DNA from: CAYFUG01 sp964346295
Lineage (GTDB): Bacteria; Patescibacteriota; Minisyncoccia; Moranbacterales; DUUL01
Direction of reading: 5' to 3'
DNA: 48,466 bases
Assembly: GCA_964346295.1 (NCBI GenBank)
Contig: CAYFUG010000010.1
Location: forward strand, 1-48,466
The translations under genes were made by a program, and so were the position numbers. Shown piece after piece: positions 8,755 through 17,400 of the stretch. The notes beneath the pieces are model-generated. The model made no database searches and was not told the origin of the DNA. It worked only from the letters and a program-made list of their open reading frames with translations. Position 1 is the first letter of the stretch; each line of letters starts with the position of its first letter.

Positions 8755-11235
8755 ATGGCGCGAAAAAAGAAAAAAAAGAATCAAAGTAAGAAAAAACAAC
8801 AATCCGAAAAAGTTACTCAAACCTTAAACGAAGAAGCTCGAAAGAATATCATCTCTTTGATTTTGGCTATGGGAGTTTTAGTGCTGATTCTAAGTTTACT
8901 GGGATTTGCCGGGGCAGTAGGGGAGGAGATTGACTCGCAACTGTCTTTCTTTTTTGGATGGGCCCGGTTTGTATTTTTGGGATTGTTAATTTTAACGGTG
9001 ATTTTGTATTTCAGGAAAAAGTCCACCGCTCAGTTCATCTTAGCTTTTAGCGGAATCTTACTTTTCTTTGGGGTTTCTTTGGGATTGGGGGATTTATTCA
9101 CTCCTCTTAAGGAAATGGAAGAATTAGCGCGAGAAGGAGAAGGGACTGGATACGGGGGGTTTTGGGTAGCTAGTCGAGTGGTGGAGGCAATGGGAAGAAT
9201 TGCGGGACTCTTTATTTTATTAGGTTTTTTAGGGGTGAGTCTAGTATTGTTTTTCAATACTTCTCTTAAAACTCTGTGGTCTTCTTTTCGTAAAAAATTC
9301 TTACCGGCTTTACCGGAGGGTGGCTTTCTAAAGAGCAAAAAAGAGAAAGAGGAGGAAGTTGAAGAAGATGAGGAAGATGAAGATGAAGAGGATTGGGAGG
9401 AAGATGGGGAAGGAGAATTGGAATCGGAAACTGTAAAGAAGGAAGATCAAGATCTATCTAGCGAAGAACCCGCGAAAAGTGAGGAAGAGAAGAGGGAGGT
9501 TTCTCTTACAGAACAACAAAAAGCCGAGTTAGAACTGAAGAAGCTAGTCAAATCGATTCGTTTTGAGGATCATCCTTACGAATCGGGAGAGGCTACTACC
9601 GGGGATTTTGAAGAAAAAATTACCATTGAAGATAGTTTTGGCAATCGAGAAGAAGAGCGATCAACTGGGGGAGAAGATGCCGCTACTCCTCCAAGACGCT
9701 TTTTTCGTTGGCAATTACCGCCTTTAGATCTTTTGGTAAAGGGCCAGGCCAAAAAAGGCCGGGTAAGCGCTAAGAAGAATATTGACATTATTACCAAAAC
9801 CTTTAAAGATTTCGGGATTAAAGTGGAGCCTGGGAGTTATAGTGTAGGGCCAACAGTTACTCAGTATACTTTTAAACCGGCGGTGGGAGTGAAGATTAGT
9901 AAGATCTTAGCCCTTCAAAATGACTTAGCCCTTTCTTTGGCGGCGCATCCGATTCGAATTGAGGCTCCGATTCCCGGTAAGTCGCTTATTGGAATTGAGG
10001 TCCCTAATCAAACCAAGACAATTGTTCACTTGCGCAATATGTTAGAGAGTGAAACTTTTCAGAAGCGGAATTCTGATTTAACTATGATCTTAGGTCAAGA
10101 TGTTAATGGCCAGTCAATATTGGCCAGTATCGAAAAGATGCCTCATTTGATGATCGCTGGATCAACTGGTACCGGGAAAAGTGTCGGTATTAACAGTCTT
10201 ATTATCACGTTGCTTTATCAAAATTCTCCCCGAGATTTAAAGATGATCTTGGTTGATCCCAAGCGAGTAGAGCTCTCTATGTATAATGATATTCCTCACC
10301 TTTTGACGCCAGTGATTGTGGATACTGCTAAAGTTGTCAATGCTCTTAAATGGGCGGTGGGAGAGATGGACCGGCGCTATAAATTACTGCAGAAAGCCAA
10401 GACGAGAAATATCGAATCTTATAATCAGAAGGCGGCCTCTGGAGAGTTGGCTGATTTAGGAGAGGAGTTTCAGGAAGCGGAAAAAATGCCTTTCATTATA
10501 ATCGTCATTGATGAATTAGCCGATTTAATGGCGTCTCATGGTAAGGAGGTAGAAGTATTAATTGTTCGCTTGGCTCAGATGGCACGGGCGGTAGGGATCC
10601 ACTTGGTAGTTTCCACTCAAAGACCCTCGGTAGAAGTAATCACTGGATTGATTAAAGCCAATATTACTGCCCGAGTAGCTTTCCAGGTGGCCACTCAAAT
10701 TGACTCTCGGACTATTTTAGATATGCGAGGAGCAGAAAAGCTTTTAGGAGGGGGGGATTTGCTGTATTTGGGACCCGACTCTTCTCAGCCGATCAGGGTG
10801 CAGGGAGCTTTCATTTCAGAAGACGAGGTGAAAAAAGTGGTGGACTTTATTAAGCAGCAAGCAGAAGGTTTATCTCTAGACGAAGAGGAGGATTTGGCAG
10901 ATTCCTTGGTTCAGCAATTAGAAACTCCGATGGCGAGCTCTTTAGGAGGATTAACCGGAGACGAAGGGGAGGGCGGTGATGAGGAGCTCTATCAACAGGC
11001 TAAGGAGATTGTAATTAAATCCAAGAAGGCTTCCACTTCTATGCTGCAGAGGCATCTTAAAGTGGGCTATGCTCGAGCCGCTCGAATTGTGGATATGTTG
11101 GAAGAGCATGGAGTGGTAGGGCCAGCTGATGGGCCCAAGGGTAGGGAGGTATTACTAAAGGCTGAATCGGAATCAGAAGCTCCCAGTTATGATGATCCGG
11201 AGGCGGATCAGGCTAAGCGAGAAAACTGGAGTTAG
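8755..11235 (+). CDS. ftsK: DNA translocase FtsK/SpoIIIE
   Basis: Septum-located DNA pump that clears the terminus region during division and activates XerCD at dif. Order of parts: a lysine-rich start; about four membrane spans between residues ~33 and 170; a very acidic linker (~195-240); the alpha/beta motor with P-loop AGSTGTGKS (~468) and Walker B IIIVIDELADLM (~580); and a C-terminal gamma winged helix (~743-800, TSMLQRHLKVGYARAARIVDMLE), which in the family reads polar DNA sequences. The length of 826 is full for a short-linker FtsK. A dif-like site lies 4.5 kb downstream, consistent with its role. No SD is seen before the ATG. Confidence 0.96.
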   Translation: MARKKKKKNQSKKKQQSEKVTQTLNEEARKNIISLILAMGVLVLILSLLGFAGAVGEEIDSQLSFFFGWARFVFLGLLILTVILYFRKKSTAQFILAFSGILLFFGVSLGLGDLFTPLKEMEELAREGEGTGYGGFWVASRVVEAMGRIAGLFILLGFLGVSLVLFFNTSLKTLWSSFRKKFLPALPEGGFLKSKKEKEEEVEEDEEDEDEEDWEEDGEGELESETVKKEDQDLSSEEPAKSEEEKREVSLTEQQKAELELKKLVKSIRFEDHPYESGEATTGDFEEKITIEDSFGNREEERSTGGEDAATPPRRFFRWQLPPLDLLVKGQAKKGRVSAKKNIDIITKTFKDFGIKVEPGSYSVGPTVTQYTFKPAVGVKISKILALQNDLALSLAAHPIRIEAPIPGKSLIGIEVPNQTKTIVHLRNMLESETFQKRNSDLTMILGQDVNGQSILASIEKMPHLMIAGSTGTGKSVGINSLIITLLYQNSPRDLKMILVDPKRVELSMYNDIPHLLTPVIVDTAKVVNALKWAVGEMDRRYKLLQKAKTRNIESYNQKAASGELADLGEEFQEAEKMPFIIIVIDELADLMASHGKEVEVLIVRLAQMARAVGIHLVVSTQRPSVEVITGLIKANITARVAFQVATQIDSRTILDMRGAEKLLGGGDLLYLGPDSSQPIRVQGAFISEDEVKKVVDFIKQQAEGLSLDEEEDLADSLVQQLETPMASSLGGLTGDEGEGGDEELYQQAKEIVIKSKKASTSMLQRHLKVGYARAARIVDMLEEHGVVGPADGPKGREVLLKAESESEAPSYDDPEADQAKRENWS

Positions 11236-11291
11236 TCGCTAGAAAGCGTTAAAATTAATCGCAGGCCCTTAGTTCACGGTCTTTTTGTTTG

Positions 11292-11319
11292 TTGCTTGCT
11301 CTTGTGTTAAAAATATGCT
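11292..11319 (+). promoter_or_regulatory. Possible promoter for tRNA-Arg
   Basis: TTGCTT (11292-11297) and TATGCT (11314-11319) are separated by 16 bases and lie about 60 bases before the tRNA. This is a reasonable sigma-70-like pair in an otherwise empty stretch, seen by eye only. Confidence 0.4.
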
Positions 11320-11381
11320 TGGATGTACAGAGGCTAATTGTTCGGCTTATTTTGACTTGGAAGGCCAGTCGCCCCTATCAA

Positions 11382-11455
11382 GTCCCGGTAGCTCAGTTGG
11401 ACAGAGCAGGACCCTTCTAAGGTCAAGGTCGCAGGTTCGAATCCTGCCCGGGATA
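11382..11455 (+). tRNA. tRNA-Arg (anticodon UCU)
   Basis: Folds as a full cloverleaf. The acceptor GTCCCGG pairs with CCGGGAT (one G-T pair). The D stem is GCTC/GAGC. The anticodon stem GGACC pairs with GGTC plus a G-A mismatch at its outer end, with loop CTTCTAA giving anticodon TCT. The T arm is GCAGG-TTCGAAT-CCTGC. The discriminator base is A, and CCA is not encoded. A terminator-like hairpin follows 26 bases downstream. Confidence 0.95.
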
Positions 11456-11480
11456 CATTAGAGATTAGATGTTGGATTAA

Positions 11481-11506
11481 AAAACAGCCCGAAATGAGGC
11501 TGTTTT
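11481..11506 (+). terminator. Intrinsic terminator after tRNA-Arg
   Basis: A 9-bp stem AAAACAGCC/GGCTGTTTT around an 8-base loop. It ends the tRNA transcript and, being A/T-flanked on both sides, also the minus-strand gene at 11526-11873. Confidence 0.75.
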
Positions 11507-11525
11507 ATAATCCTTGGTCAAATTT

Positions 11526-11873
11526 TTAGTCCAAATCCTGGATAGCAGCAAGAATTTTAGTGGTAGCATGAAAAGCTTTTATTTTCTTTTTTTCTAGATT
11601 CCTGTTGGTAATCTCCTCCCCAAACAAAGGGGATAATTCATAAACACTAATCTGGTTAATAATCTGAATAAATTTTTTGTTGCCAATTTGATGCAGAAAT
11701 TGCCCTTCCATCTGAGAAATAAACTCTTGAATTTTCAACAAACGCCGCTTGAATCTGGTAGGAGTAGTTACCTTGAGGATTGACTGAAAAGTTTCTCGAG
11801 CTGGATCTTCCCATTCTAAGCGGAATTTGGCAGTATTTTTGGGTTTTTCTTGGGGTGAAAAGATGGTTTCCAT
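11526..11873 (-). CDS. Hypothetical protein
   Basis: A 115-residue basic, helix-rich protein with no signal peptide or membrane segment. The family is not recognised. It lies 10 bases downstream of the rRNA-methyltransferase-like gene on the same strand and ends before the terminator at 11481-11506, so the two probably form an operon. The role is unknown. Confidence 0.65.
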   Translation of the reverse strand: METIFSPQEKPKNTAKFRLEWEDPARETFQSILKVTTPTRFKRRLLKIQEFISQMEGQFLHQIGNKKFIQIINQISVYELSPLFGEEITNRNLEKKKIKAFHATTKILAAIQDLD

Positions 11874-11883
11874 GGTAATATAA

Positions 11884-12492
11884 TTATTGTTTTTTGACTT
11901 GGAGTTGAAGGTAAAAAAACTTGCGCTCTTTTCCGAATTTTAGCCGTTTGGCCCAATTGGTGGGGATCTGAGCAAGATTGTTTTTGGTTAGCTCTTGTAA
12001 GGCATGAAAAGAAAATCCTTGCGTTTCGAATTTGGGAGCTAACTTTTCTACCAAAAACTCCTTATTTAACTTTGGCAGATTAACTTGCTTGCCTTCAGAG
12101 GTTTGATGATAACCCAAAACAATCTCAACCAAGGCTCCATTTTGGCAAATTCTTTTGATGGGAGTTAGGACTGCCGGCTTTGCTAAAATCAATCCCTCTA
12201 GCAAACCCGCCCAGGGTAGAATAATGAAAACCTGATTAACAATATTATCCAACTCCAAAGGCAAGTCTTCTACTCGAGCAATTACTAAAAGAGCGTTCTT
12301 GAGGCCTCCTTTGGCGGGCTTCTTGTGTATTTTCCGAGAGATTTTTTCTAAGCCGGGATGACTAGGGTCCACTCCAATCACTAAATGATCAGGGCGTTGT
12401 CTGGCTAGTTCATAGACAAATTTTCCGTTTCCGGTTCCAATGTCAACAATTATTCCTTTGCCGTGGTCAGTTGTAGGGTTATTTTTTTTCAC
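11884..12492 (-). CDS. KamB/NpmA-like 16S rRNA (adenine-1408 N1) methyltransferase
   Basis: SAM-dependent methyltransferase of 202 residues. The SAM motif is VDIGTGNGKFVYELA (Asp ~17), followed by IGVDPSHPGLEKIS (Asp ~42). Two features point to the A1408 family (KamB, NpmA) rather than TrmB: the segment KKPAKGGLKNALLVIARVED, and the pair of tryptophans in FIILPWAGLL (Trp 94) and NWAKRLKFGKERKFF (Trp 180). In NpmA the equivalent tryptophans clamp the flipped A1408. Family members add N1-methyl to A1408 of the decoding site and confer aminoglycoside resistance. GTG is the likely start, with a weak AAAGG before it. Family assignment is by remembered motifs; activity is inference. Confidence 0.75.
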   Translation of the reverse strand: MKKNNPTTDHGKGIIVDIGTGNGKFVYELARQRPDHLVIGVDPSHPGLEKISRKIHKKPAKGGLKNALLVIARVEDLPLELDNIVNQVFIILPWAGLLEGLILAKPAVLTPIKRICQNGALVEIVLGYHQTSEGKQVNLPKLNKEFLVEKLAPKFETQGFSFHALQELTKNNLAQIPTNWAKRLKFGKERKFFYLQLQVKKQ

Positions 12493-12589
12493 ACCTTTTC
12501 TTTTTTCGGCAATTACCTATTTTCGAAAAATCAAAAACAATCAAAGGTTGATACTGAGTTTGGGATGTAAAGTATTGGCAAAACAATCA

Positions 12590-12829
12590 TTAAGTGTCTT
12601 GCTGGCTTAAAGTGTAAGCCTTTTTACCATTGGCGATTTTCATAAAAGTAAGCTTATCATAGATAGCAGTTAAGCTATCTCTATTATAACAAAAATACAA
12701 AAATAAAAAACAAGGAGCACCTGGCCCCTCTAAATCAAGGAAAATTGCTTCCCTCGATAGATTTAAAGGAACTTCTGCGATTGCAATTCTTCCCCAGACC
12801 TTGTCACTGTCTTTGAATAAAATCCTCAT
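12590..12829 (-). CDS. Small hypothetical protein with a strong SD
   Basis: A 79-residue product beginning MRILFKDSDKVWGRIAIAEV, with no recognised family. It has a clear SD (AGGAGAAG on the minus strand, about 6 bases before the ATG), unusual in this window and the main reason to keep it. The centre is hydrophobic and aromatic (CFLFLYFCYN), possibly a beta strand or a short membrane-associated segment. The 12830-13154 gap upstream holds only a terminator for the next minus-strand gene. Confidence 0.45.
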   Translation of the reverse strand: MRILFKDSDKVWGRIAIAEVPLNLSREAIFLDLEGPGAPCFLFLYFCYNRDSLTAIYDKLTFMKIANGKKAYTLSQQDT

Positions 12830-13078
12830 AAAATCTTCTCCTTTTTGTTCCAGGTTTGATGTAAGTTATCTACCACAACCACCCCCGGGCTCTTCCCAGG
12901 AATAGTTGATTTCCCTCTTTTTGTCAAGGTGCTCCTTGCTAGCCAGGGTAGGGAAGTTTAAGGGAAATGTCAAGAATTTAACGACAAAAATAACAACGAA
13001 AAGAAACCTTTCTTTAACTTATTTTTAAGCCGAGGCTTTTTAGGTGATTAGATTTTGACAAGAAAATTTTACCAAGCA

Positions 13079-13110
13079 ATAAAAAGGGAGCAAGTTTGTA
13101 ACTTACTCCC
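13079..13110 (-). terminator. Intrinsic terminator
   Basis: On the minus strand GGGAG...CTCCC (13086-13110) forms a long hairpin with AAGT/ACTT pairing inside, followed by a run of T (13079-13085 as A on the plus strand). It lies 45 bases after the stop of 13155-14087. Confidence 0.8.
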
Positions 13111-13154
13111 GCTAGGATTGATCTTGATTTACGAAACAGAAGTCGGCCGGAGGA

Positions 13155-14087
13155 TCACAATTCGATTTTGTACTTGCCGGGGAGGGTAGGGATCAATACT
13201 TCACCTTCGTCGTCGGTTTCTACCTGACCCACCAGCACTCTTTGGCCAGTAGGGAGATAGGCATAAATTTTCACGGTTTCATCCTCGGCCGGTTCTCCCT
13301 GAGCATTAATAACGGTGGTGCGCATTAAGATGGTTTGATTTTGAGGAGATTCTTCTTTGGGATAACTGATAATATACTTTCCGGGGAAGAGGTTTTTTAC
13401 ATTCAAGAAATGAACTCCCTGATCAGTTTTAGTGCTCTTATAAAGACAGCGGAACCAATCAGTGTAGTCACCTTCTCGGTCGTCTTCATTCTCGCCTTCT
13501 TCCGATTTGACTTTAGTTTCAATTTTAACCGGAATTCGATTATCAGCCTTAGAAGCTGGATTAGAGTGGTCCTTGTCCATCTCCAGACAATAAGTTGTGC
13601 CAGGCTCTAGAAAAACCATGGCGTTAGGGTCGCCAATCTCTAGCCAACCTTCCTCGTCAGTTTCCACAATTAGGCCAGTATGGGTCTCATTGCCGTCATT
13701 ATTCCGGGTGTAAAAATCGACATCGACATCATCAGCAACTTGGCCTTGATAGTTTAACATGCGCATTCGAGCTCCTAAATATTGATTATTCTTGACATCG
13801 CTCTTGTCAATATGGAGGATGTAGCAACCGGGCAGCACCCCATTTAGCTTAATCACACCGTCTTTGTCGGTCTCTTTTACCAAAGCGCTTTCGATAAAAT
13901 CATCGGCGTCATGAGGCTCAGCGTCGATGGCTACCTTAACTTCAGAAGCATTCATCCCAGAAACTGCCGCAGCAGGGGAGGGAAAGGCCATCACCACAAA
14001 GGCCAGCATTCCTATTAATCCCAAGGGGATAATTGACCGAACAGTCAACACTTGCCTCGAGATGATTTTTGACATTTTTTTTGCCAT
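13155..14087 (-). CDS. Secreted beta-sandwich protein, unknown
   Basis: A 310-residue exported protein: basic start, hydrophobic segment at ~18-35 and a likely signal-peptidase site after SPAAA (~41). The mature part contains at least two modules in a prealbumin/carboxypeptidase-regulatory-like pattern (short strands with ETDKDGVIKLNGVLPGCYILHI, and VETDDEGEVLIPTLPGKYKIEL at the end), as found in surface and SpaA-like proteins. It has two cysteines in the mature region and is very acidic. No sortase motif or C-terminal anchor is seen, so it is probably released or cell-wall associated. A terminator follows. Domain assignment is pattern-based. Confidence 0.7.
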   Translation of the reverse strand: MAKKMSKIISRQVLTVRSIIPLGLIGMLAFVVMAFPSPAAAVSGMNASEVKVAIDAEPHDADDFIESALVKETDKDGVIKLNGVLPGCYILHIDKSDVKNNQYLGARMRMLNYQGQVADDVDVDFYTRNNDGNETHTGLIVETDEEGWLEIGDPNAMVFLEPGTTYCLEMDKDHSNPASKADNRIPVKIETKVKSEEGENEDDREGDYTDWFRCLYKSTKTDQGVHFLNVKNLFPGKYIISYPKEESPQNQTILMRTTVINAQGEPAEDETVKIYAYLPTGQRVLVGQVETDDEGEVLIPTLPGKYKIEL

Positions 14088-14138
14088 GGGGGAGCTTTTA
14101 ATTTTTATTAATTAAATTTGAATTAAAAAATCTGGTAA

Positions 14139-14534
14139 TTATTTCATTAAGCCTAATAATTCAATTAATTTATCTTGGGTAATTACGCGGGTATTATTAG
14201 TATGTATTGTAAGCAAATTTTCATTATGCATCCAATGAAGCCTGTATTCAAGTGGAGTATCTTTGGGCAAATAACTGCTACTAGGAAATGTTGCAACAAT
14301 AACACCTTCAGAGTTTTTGAATGTGAAATCTTTAACTACTCTTAGGTCTTGAACTTCTGACTCAGTTTCTCTTTTTACCTCCTCTTTCAACGATTCTCCA
14401 CTGTCCTCAGTTATATTTATATTATAAGAAAATTGATCAACGAAACATTCGTAATGATAATGTGCCCTGGTGTCAGTAAATAAAGTTAATTTTAATTCGC
14501 AGCTACTTGGTAAGTTACTTAATTTTAACGACAA
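14139..14534 (-). CDS. Hypothetical protein, uncertain 5' end
   Basis: A 131-residue product, probably beta-rich, with no signal peptide and no recognised family. The first usable start in frame is TTG at 14534. The frame stays open ~40 bases further upstream, with no ATG or GTG, to a stop overlapping the end of the neighbouring gene at 14579. It may start at a rare codon or be the remnant of a longer gene. It is more AT-rich than its neighbours. Confidence 0.45.
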   Translation of the reverse strand: MSLKLSNLPSSCELKLTLFTDTRAHYHYECFVDQFSYNINITEDSGESLKEEVKRETESEVQDLRVVKDFTFKNSEGVIVATFPSSSYLPKDTPLEYRLHWMHNENLLTIHTNNTRVITQDKLIELLGLMK

Positions 14535-14578
14535 AAACCCTTCTGGCGGATCTTCCCTTCTTAAGGCCAGCGATTGTT

Positions 14579-15592
14579 CTATTTTTTAGTTAGCTCCTCA
14601 TCTTCTTTATTGCTCTTCTCGATAACCTCCTCTTCTTCCATTTCCATCCCCAAGGGAGCCTCTTCTGTATTTCCGCCTGGGCTGGATTGATAAACCGTAA
14701 AAAACAAGTAAGCACCACCGGCTAAAGCTAATAAAACTGTAACAATAATCAAAACAATAAACACCTTGCTGGATTTTTGATCAGTAGCAGGGGAGGAGGT
14801 TGGTTGACTTTGGTTTGAACTATTACTTTCTGGACTACCGGAGTTAGCAGTGGCATTGGGATCCGGCAGGATGGTTTGAGAAGGATTAGCATTTGGTTGG
14901 CTACTTGCTCCTGGGAAAGGAGTGGGGGAGTTAGAGTTACTGCTTCCGGGAGAGCCCTCTTTGTTACCAAAAGGACCACTAGTAGGACCAGAGGGAGTTG
15001 GCTGCTGATTGGTAGGCGTCGAAGAGGGAGTAGAGGGAGCTTGATTTTGAGCACTAGGAGCAGCTGTTGGTCGAGAAGGCCCCTGAGAGGTAGCAGCCTG
15101 TTGGACGGAATTAGCGGGAACAGGGGATTGTTGAGTTTGAGTGGCCGGATTAGTATTCGGCGGAGATTGAGGGGTGGAATTCGATGCCCGAGGAGCTTGA
15201 GTGGGGGGATTAGCGGCAGCAGCAGGATTGTTATTGCTAGGAGTACCTTGTTGAGGATTCTGAGTTTGCTGCTCTGAGGAGTTAGTAGGAGCTTGGGAAT
15301 TGCCATTTGGACTGCCATTTGGATTTGTTTGAGAGTTCGATGCCTGATCCTGAGATTGGGCTGGTTGTTGAGCTGCTGATTCAGTAGAGCTAGGATTGGC
15401 TGTAGCTTGATTGGCTTGAGGGGCAGGTTGTGACTGATTTTCAGTTCCAGCTTGAATTCCTGTTACTTGAAAAGCTTCTTGAATAGTAGCTTCTGAGTAA
15501 CCATTTTTTAGTAGTTGATCTTTGAGTTGTTGAGGCGTGAAGCCTTGAGTAGTCTGAGTTTTAACCCAATCGAGAAGTTGTTGATTTGGCAT
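14579..15592 (-). CDS. Membrane protein with long P/Q/S/N-rich linker
   Basis: A 337-residue protein. The first ~45 residues form a compact helical module (LLDWVKTQTTQGFTPQQLKDQLLKNGYSE), a type seen at the N-terminus of many CPR membrane proteins. Then come ~220 residues of low complexity rich in P, Q, S, N, T and A, one transmembrane segment (VFIVLIIVTVLLALAGGAYLFF, ~275-297) and an acidic tail. The likely topology puts the linker on one side and the short acidic tail on the other. Function unknown. The opposite-strand and out-of-frame open frames in this stretch are by-products of its repetitive codons. Confidence 0.75.
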   Translation of the reverse strand: MPNQQLLDWVKTQTTQGFTPQQLKDQLLKNGYSEATIQEAFQVTGIQAGTENQSQPAPQANQATANPSSTESAAQQPAQSQDQASNSQTNPNGSPNGNSQAPTNSSEQQTQNPQQGTPSNNNPAAAANPPTQAPRASNSTPQSPPNTNPATQTQQSPVPANSVQQAATSQGPSRPTAAPSAQNQAPSTPSSTPTNQQPTPSGPTSGPFGNKEGSPGSSNSNSPTPFPGASSQPNANPSQTILPDPNATANSGSPESNSSNQSQPTSSPATDQKSSKVFIVLIIVTVLLALAGGAYLFFTVYQSSPGGNTEEAPLGMEMEEEEVIEKSNKEDEELTKK

Positions 15593-15777
15593 GGTTTATT
15601 TTTAATTTTAATTTTATATAGAATTTTAGTAATTCTAGCGCAAGTTGCCTTTTTGAGCAAATATATCTTTGCACATCCAGAAGGTTTAATTGGAAACAAA
15701 GGAAAAGAAAGCCTCAGGATCTTTTAGTGTTTAAAATTTAAACCATTAGAATTTAGGAGTAGGGGATTAAAAATATA

Positions 15778-15805
15778 ATGTCGCATAATGTATCTTATGC
15801 GACAT
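15778..15805. other. dif-like XerC/XerD recombination site
   Basis: A 28-base site with dif geometry: an 11-base arm ATGTCGCATAA, a 6-base centre TGTATC and the exact reverse-complement arm. E. coli dif has the same 11-6-11 plan, with GCATAA-TGTATA-TTATG across the centre, so 16 of the 17 innermost bases agree. It lies in a 364-base gap (15593-15956) with no gene. ftsK is 4.5 kb away. Alternatives are a mobile pdif-type site or a chance operator palindrome; the close match to the dif core makes dif most likely. Confidence 0.75.
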
Positions 15806-15956
15806 AAAGTTAGAAATTTCTCGGGGGAGATGTTATAATAGTTTTTAAAGTTATCTTTTAAATTTTGAGTTAAATTAAAATAAAAGCCTTTAACTTTCTT
15901 ATCTCAACTTGGAATTCGGTGGCTGTATTTTAGTTAATAATTAAGTCTTATAAATT

Positions 15957-17399
15957 ATGCTAAAAACAAAGTCTGCTTTGTTACTAATTACCTTCTTAGT
16001 ATTGGGAGGGGTTTTTGGGGGAGGCTGTTTTCATGACGACTCCCAAGAATCGATTAACCTCTCCCCTGCTGGGCAAAATTCTCCCTCCGGACCTGAAGAG
16101 CAACTTTCGCCCGATGATAACTTAGTGAAAAACAAATTTACTAATAAGGTGGTTTATCGACAAGAACCTGAAGAAGAGAAGTTAAAACAAGATTGCCAAG
16201 CTCGGCAAGGAAATTTTAATACCTGCGGATCAGCTTGTGGTCCCGAAACAGAAATTTGTGCCCAGGTTTGTGTGCCAGTTTGTGAGTTAAATTCTAACCA
16301 GGCGCCAGGAGGCTCTCAGGTCGATTTTTCGGGAGTGAATGATACCAAACTACCTCTTAAGGTTTCTAAGGGGCTGAGAATGGAAATTTGGACAGAAAAT
16401 GTTTCCGGGGCGCGAGATCTTTCGGGGGTGGATGGAATGGGTAATCGCTGGCTTAGTCGGACAGAAGAAGGAAGCATAAGCTTAATTGAAGTGGATGAAA
16501 ATGGACAAGTGAGTAATGTTAGTAATGTTTTTGAAGGGCTTAATCAACCTCACGGCCTAGCAATTGATCCTCAGGACGGATTAGTTTTGTATTACGCCGA
16601 AACTGATAAAGTTTCTCGGGTGCGACTGTACACTGAAGGGCAGCCGGAGAAGCTAGTAGATTTGCCAGCGGGAGGGGGCCATTTTACTCGTTCTTTAAAG
16701 TTTGGATCAGACGGTGAGCTGTATGTTTCTATCGGATCTTCTTGTAATGTTTGCCAAGAAGATGATCCTCGGAGAGCGGCAATTTACAGGATAGACAAAG
16801 ACGGAAACAATTTTGAGCAGGTGGCTTCTGGGTTGCGCAATGCGGTTTTTATGGAAAATGATCCAGTAACAGGGGAAATGTGGGCAACCGAAATGGGTCG
16901 AGACAATTTAGGCGACAATTTGCCTCCGGATGAAGTTAATGTGATTGAAGAGGAGAATGATTACGGCTGGCCCTTTTGTTACGGTAAAAATGTCGCGGAT
17001 AAGGATTTTCAGGCTCCAGCGGGGGGGTCTTCGGTGAGTTGTGAAAATAAAACGGGAGCAAAAATAAACTTACAGGCTCATTCTGCTCCTTTGGGAATGG
17101 CTTTTGTGCCAGAGGAAGGTTGGCCGGAGGAGTACCGCTTAGATTTATTAGTGGCTTATCATGGCTCTTGGAACCGTAGTGAGCCCACTGGCTACAAGGT
17201 GATGCGATTTGATCTTTCTGACTCCCCTCAAAGAGAAGTTTTGGACCGCCAAGCCTTAATTGAAGGGTGGCTCACTCCCGAAGGAGAAAAATTGGGTCGT
17301 CCGGTAGACCTAGAGGTTACTCCGGCCGGGGAGCTTTTTATCACCGATGATCAGCGAGGAGTGATTTATCGAGCTACAACCTTGCCCCCTAAGTTCTAA
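15957..17399 (+). CDS. Glucose/sorbosone-dehydrogenase-like beta-propeller lipoprotein
   Basis: A 480-residue lipoprotein: signal peptide with lipobox VFGGGC (Cys ~24), a spacer rich in N, S and P, then a cysteine-rich stretch (~75-100, seven Cys). A six-bladed propeller of the soluble sorbosone/glucose dehydrogenase type runs from ~125 to the end: LNQPHGLAID, GGGHFTRSLKFG, GLRNAVFMENDP, NDYGWPFCYG, HSAPLGMAFVPEEGWP and YHGSWNR are typical blade motifs. The family uses PQQ on aldoses or sorbosone, but many homologues have no proven cofactor. Placement outside the membrane follows from the lipobox. It converges with rarA, one base apart. Confidence 0.85.
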   Translation: MLKTKSALLLITFLVLGGVFGGGCFHDDSQESINLSPAGQNSPSGPEEQLSPDDNLVKNKFTNKVVYRQEPEEEKLKQDCQARQGNFNTCGSACGPETEICAQVCVPVCELNSNQAPGGSQVDFSGVNDTKLPLKVSKGLRMEIWTENVSGARDLSGVDGMGNRWLSRTEEGSISLIEVDENGQVSNVSNVFEGLNQPHGLAIDPQDGLVLYYAETDKVSRVRLYTEGQPEKLVDLPAGGGHFTRSLKFGSDGELYVSIGSSCNVCQEDDPRRAAIYRIDKDGNNFEQVASGLRNAVFMENDPVTGEMWATEMGRDNLGDNLPPDEVNVIEEENDYGWPFCYGKNVADKDFQAPAGGSSVSCENKTGAKINLQAHSAPLGMAFVPEEGWPEEYRLDLLVAYHGSWNRSEPTGYKVMRFDLSDSPQREVLDRQALIEGWLTPEGEKLGRPVDLEVTPAGELFITDDQRGVIYRATTLPPKF

Positions 17400-17400
17400 G

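Noticed and set aside
14749..15318. 189-codon open frame rich in L and P on the minus strand
   Set aside because: It is an out-of-frame reading of the low-complexity P/Q/S-rich gene at 14579-15592, on the same strand in a shifted frame; no start signal and implausible composition.
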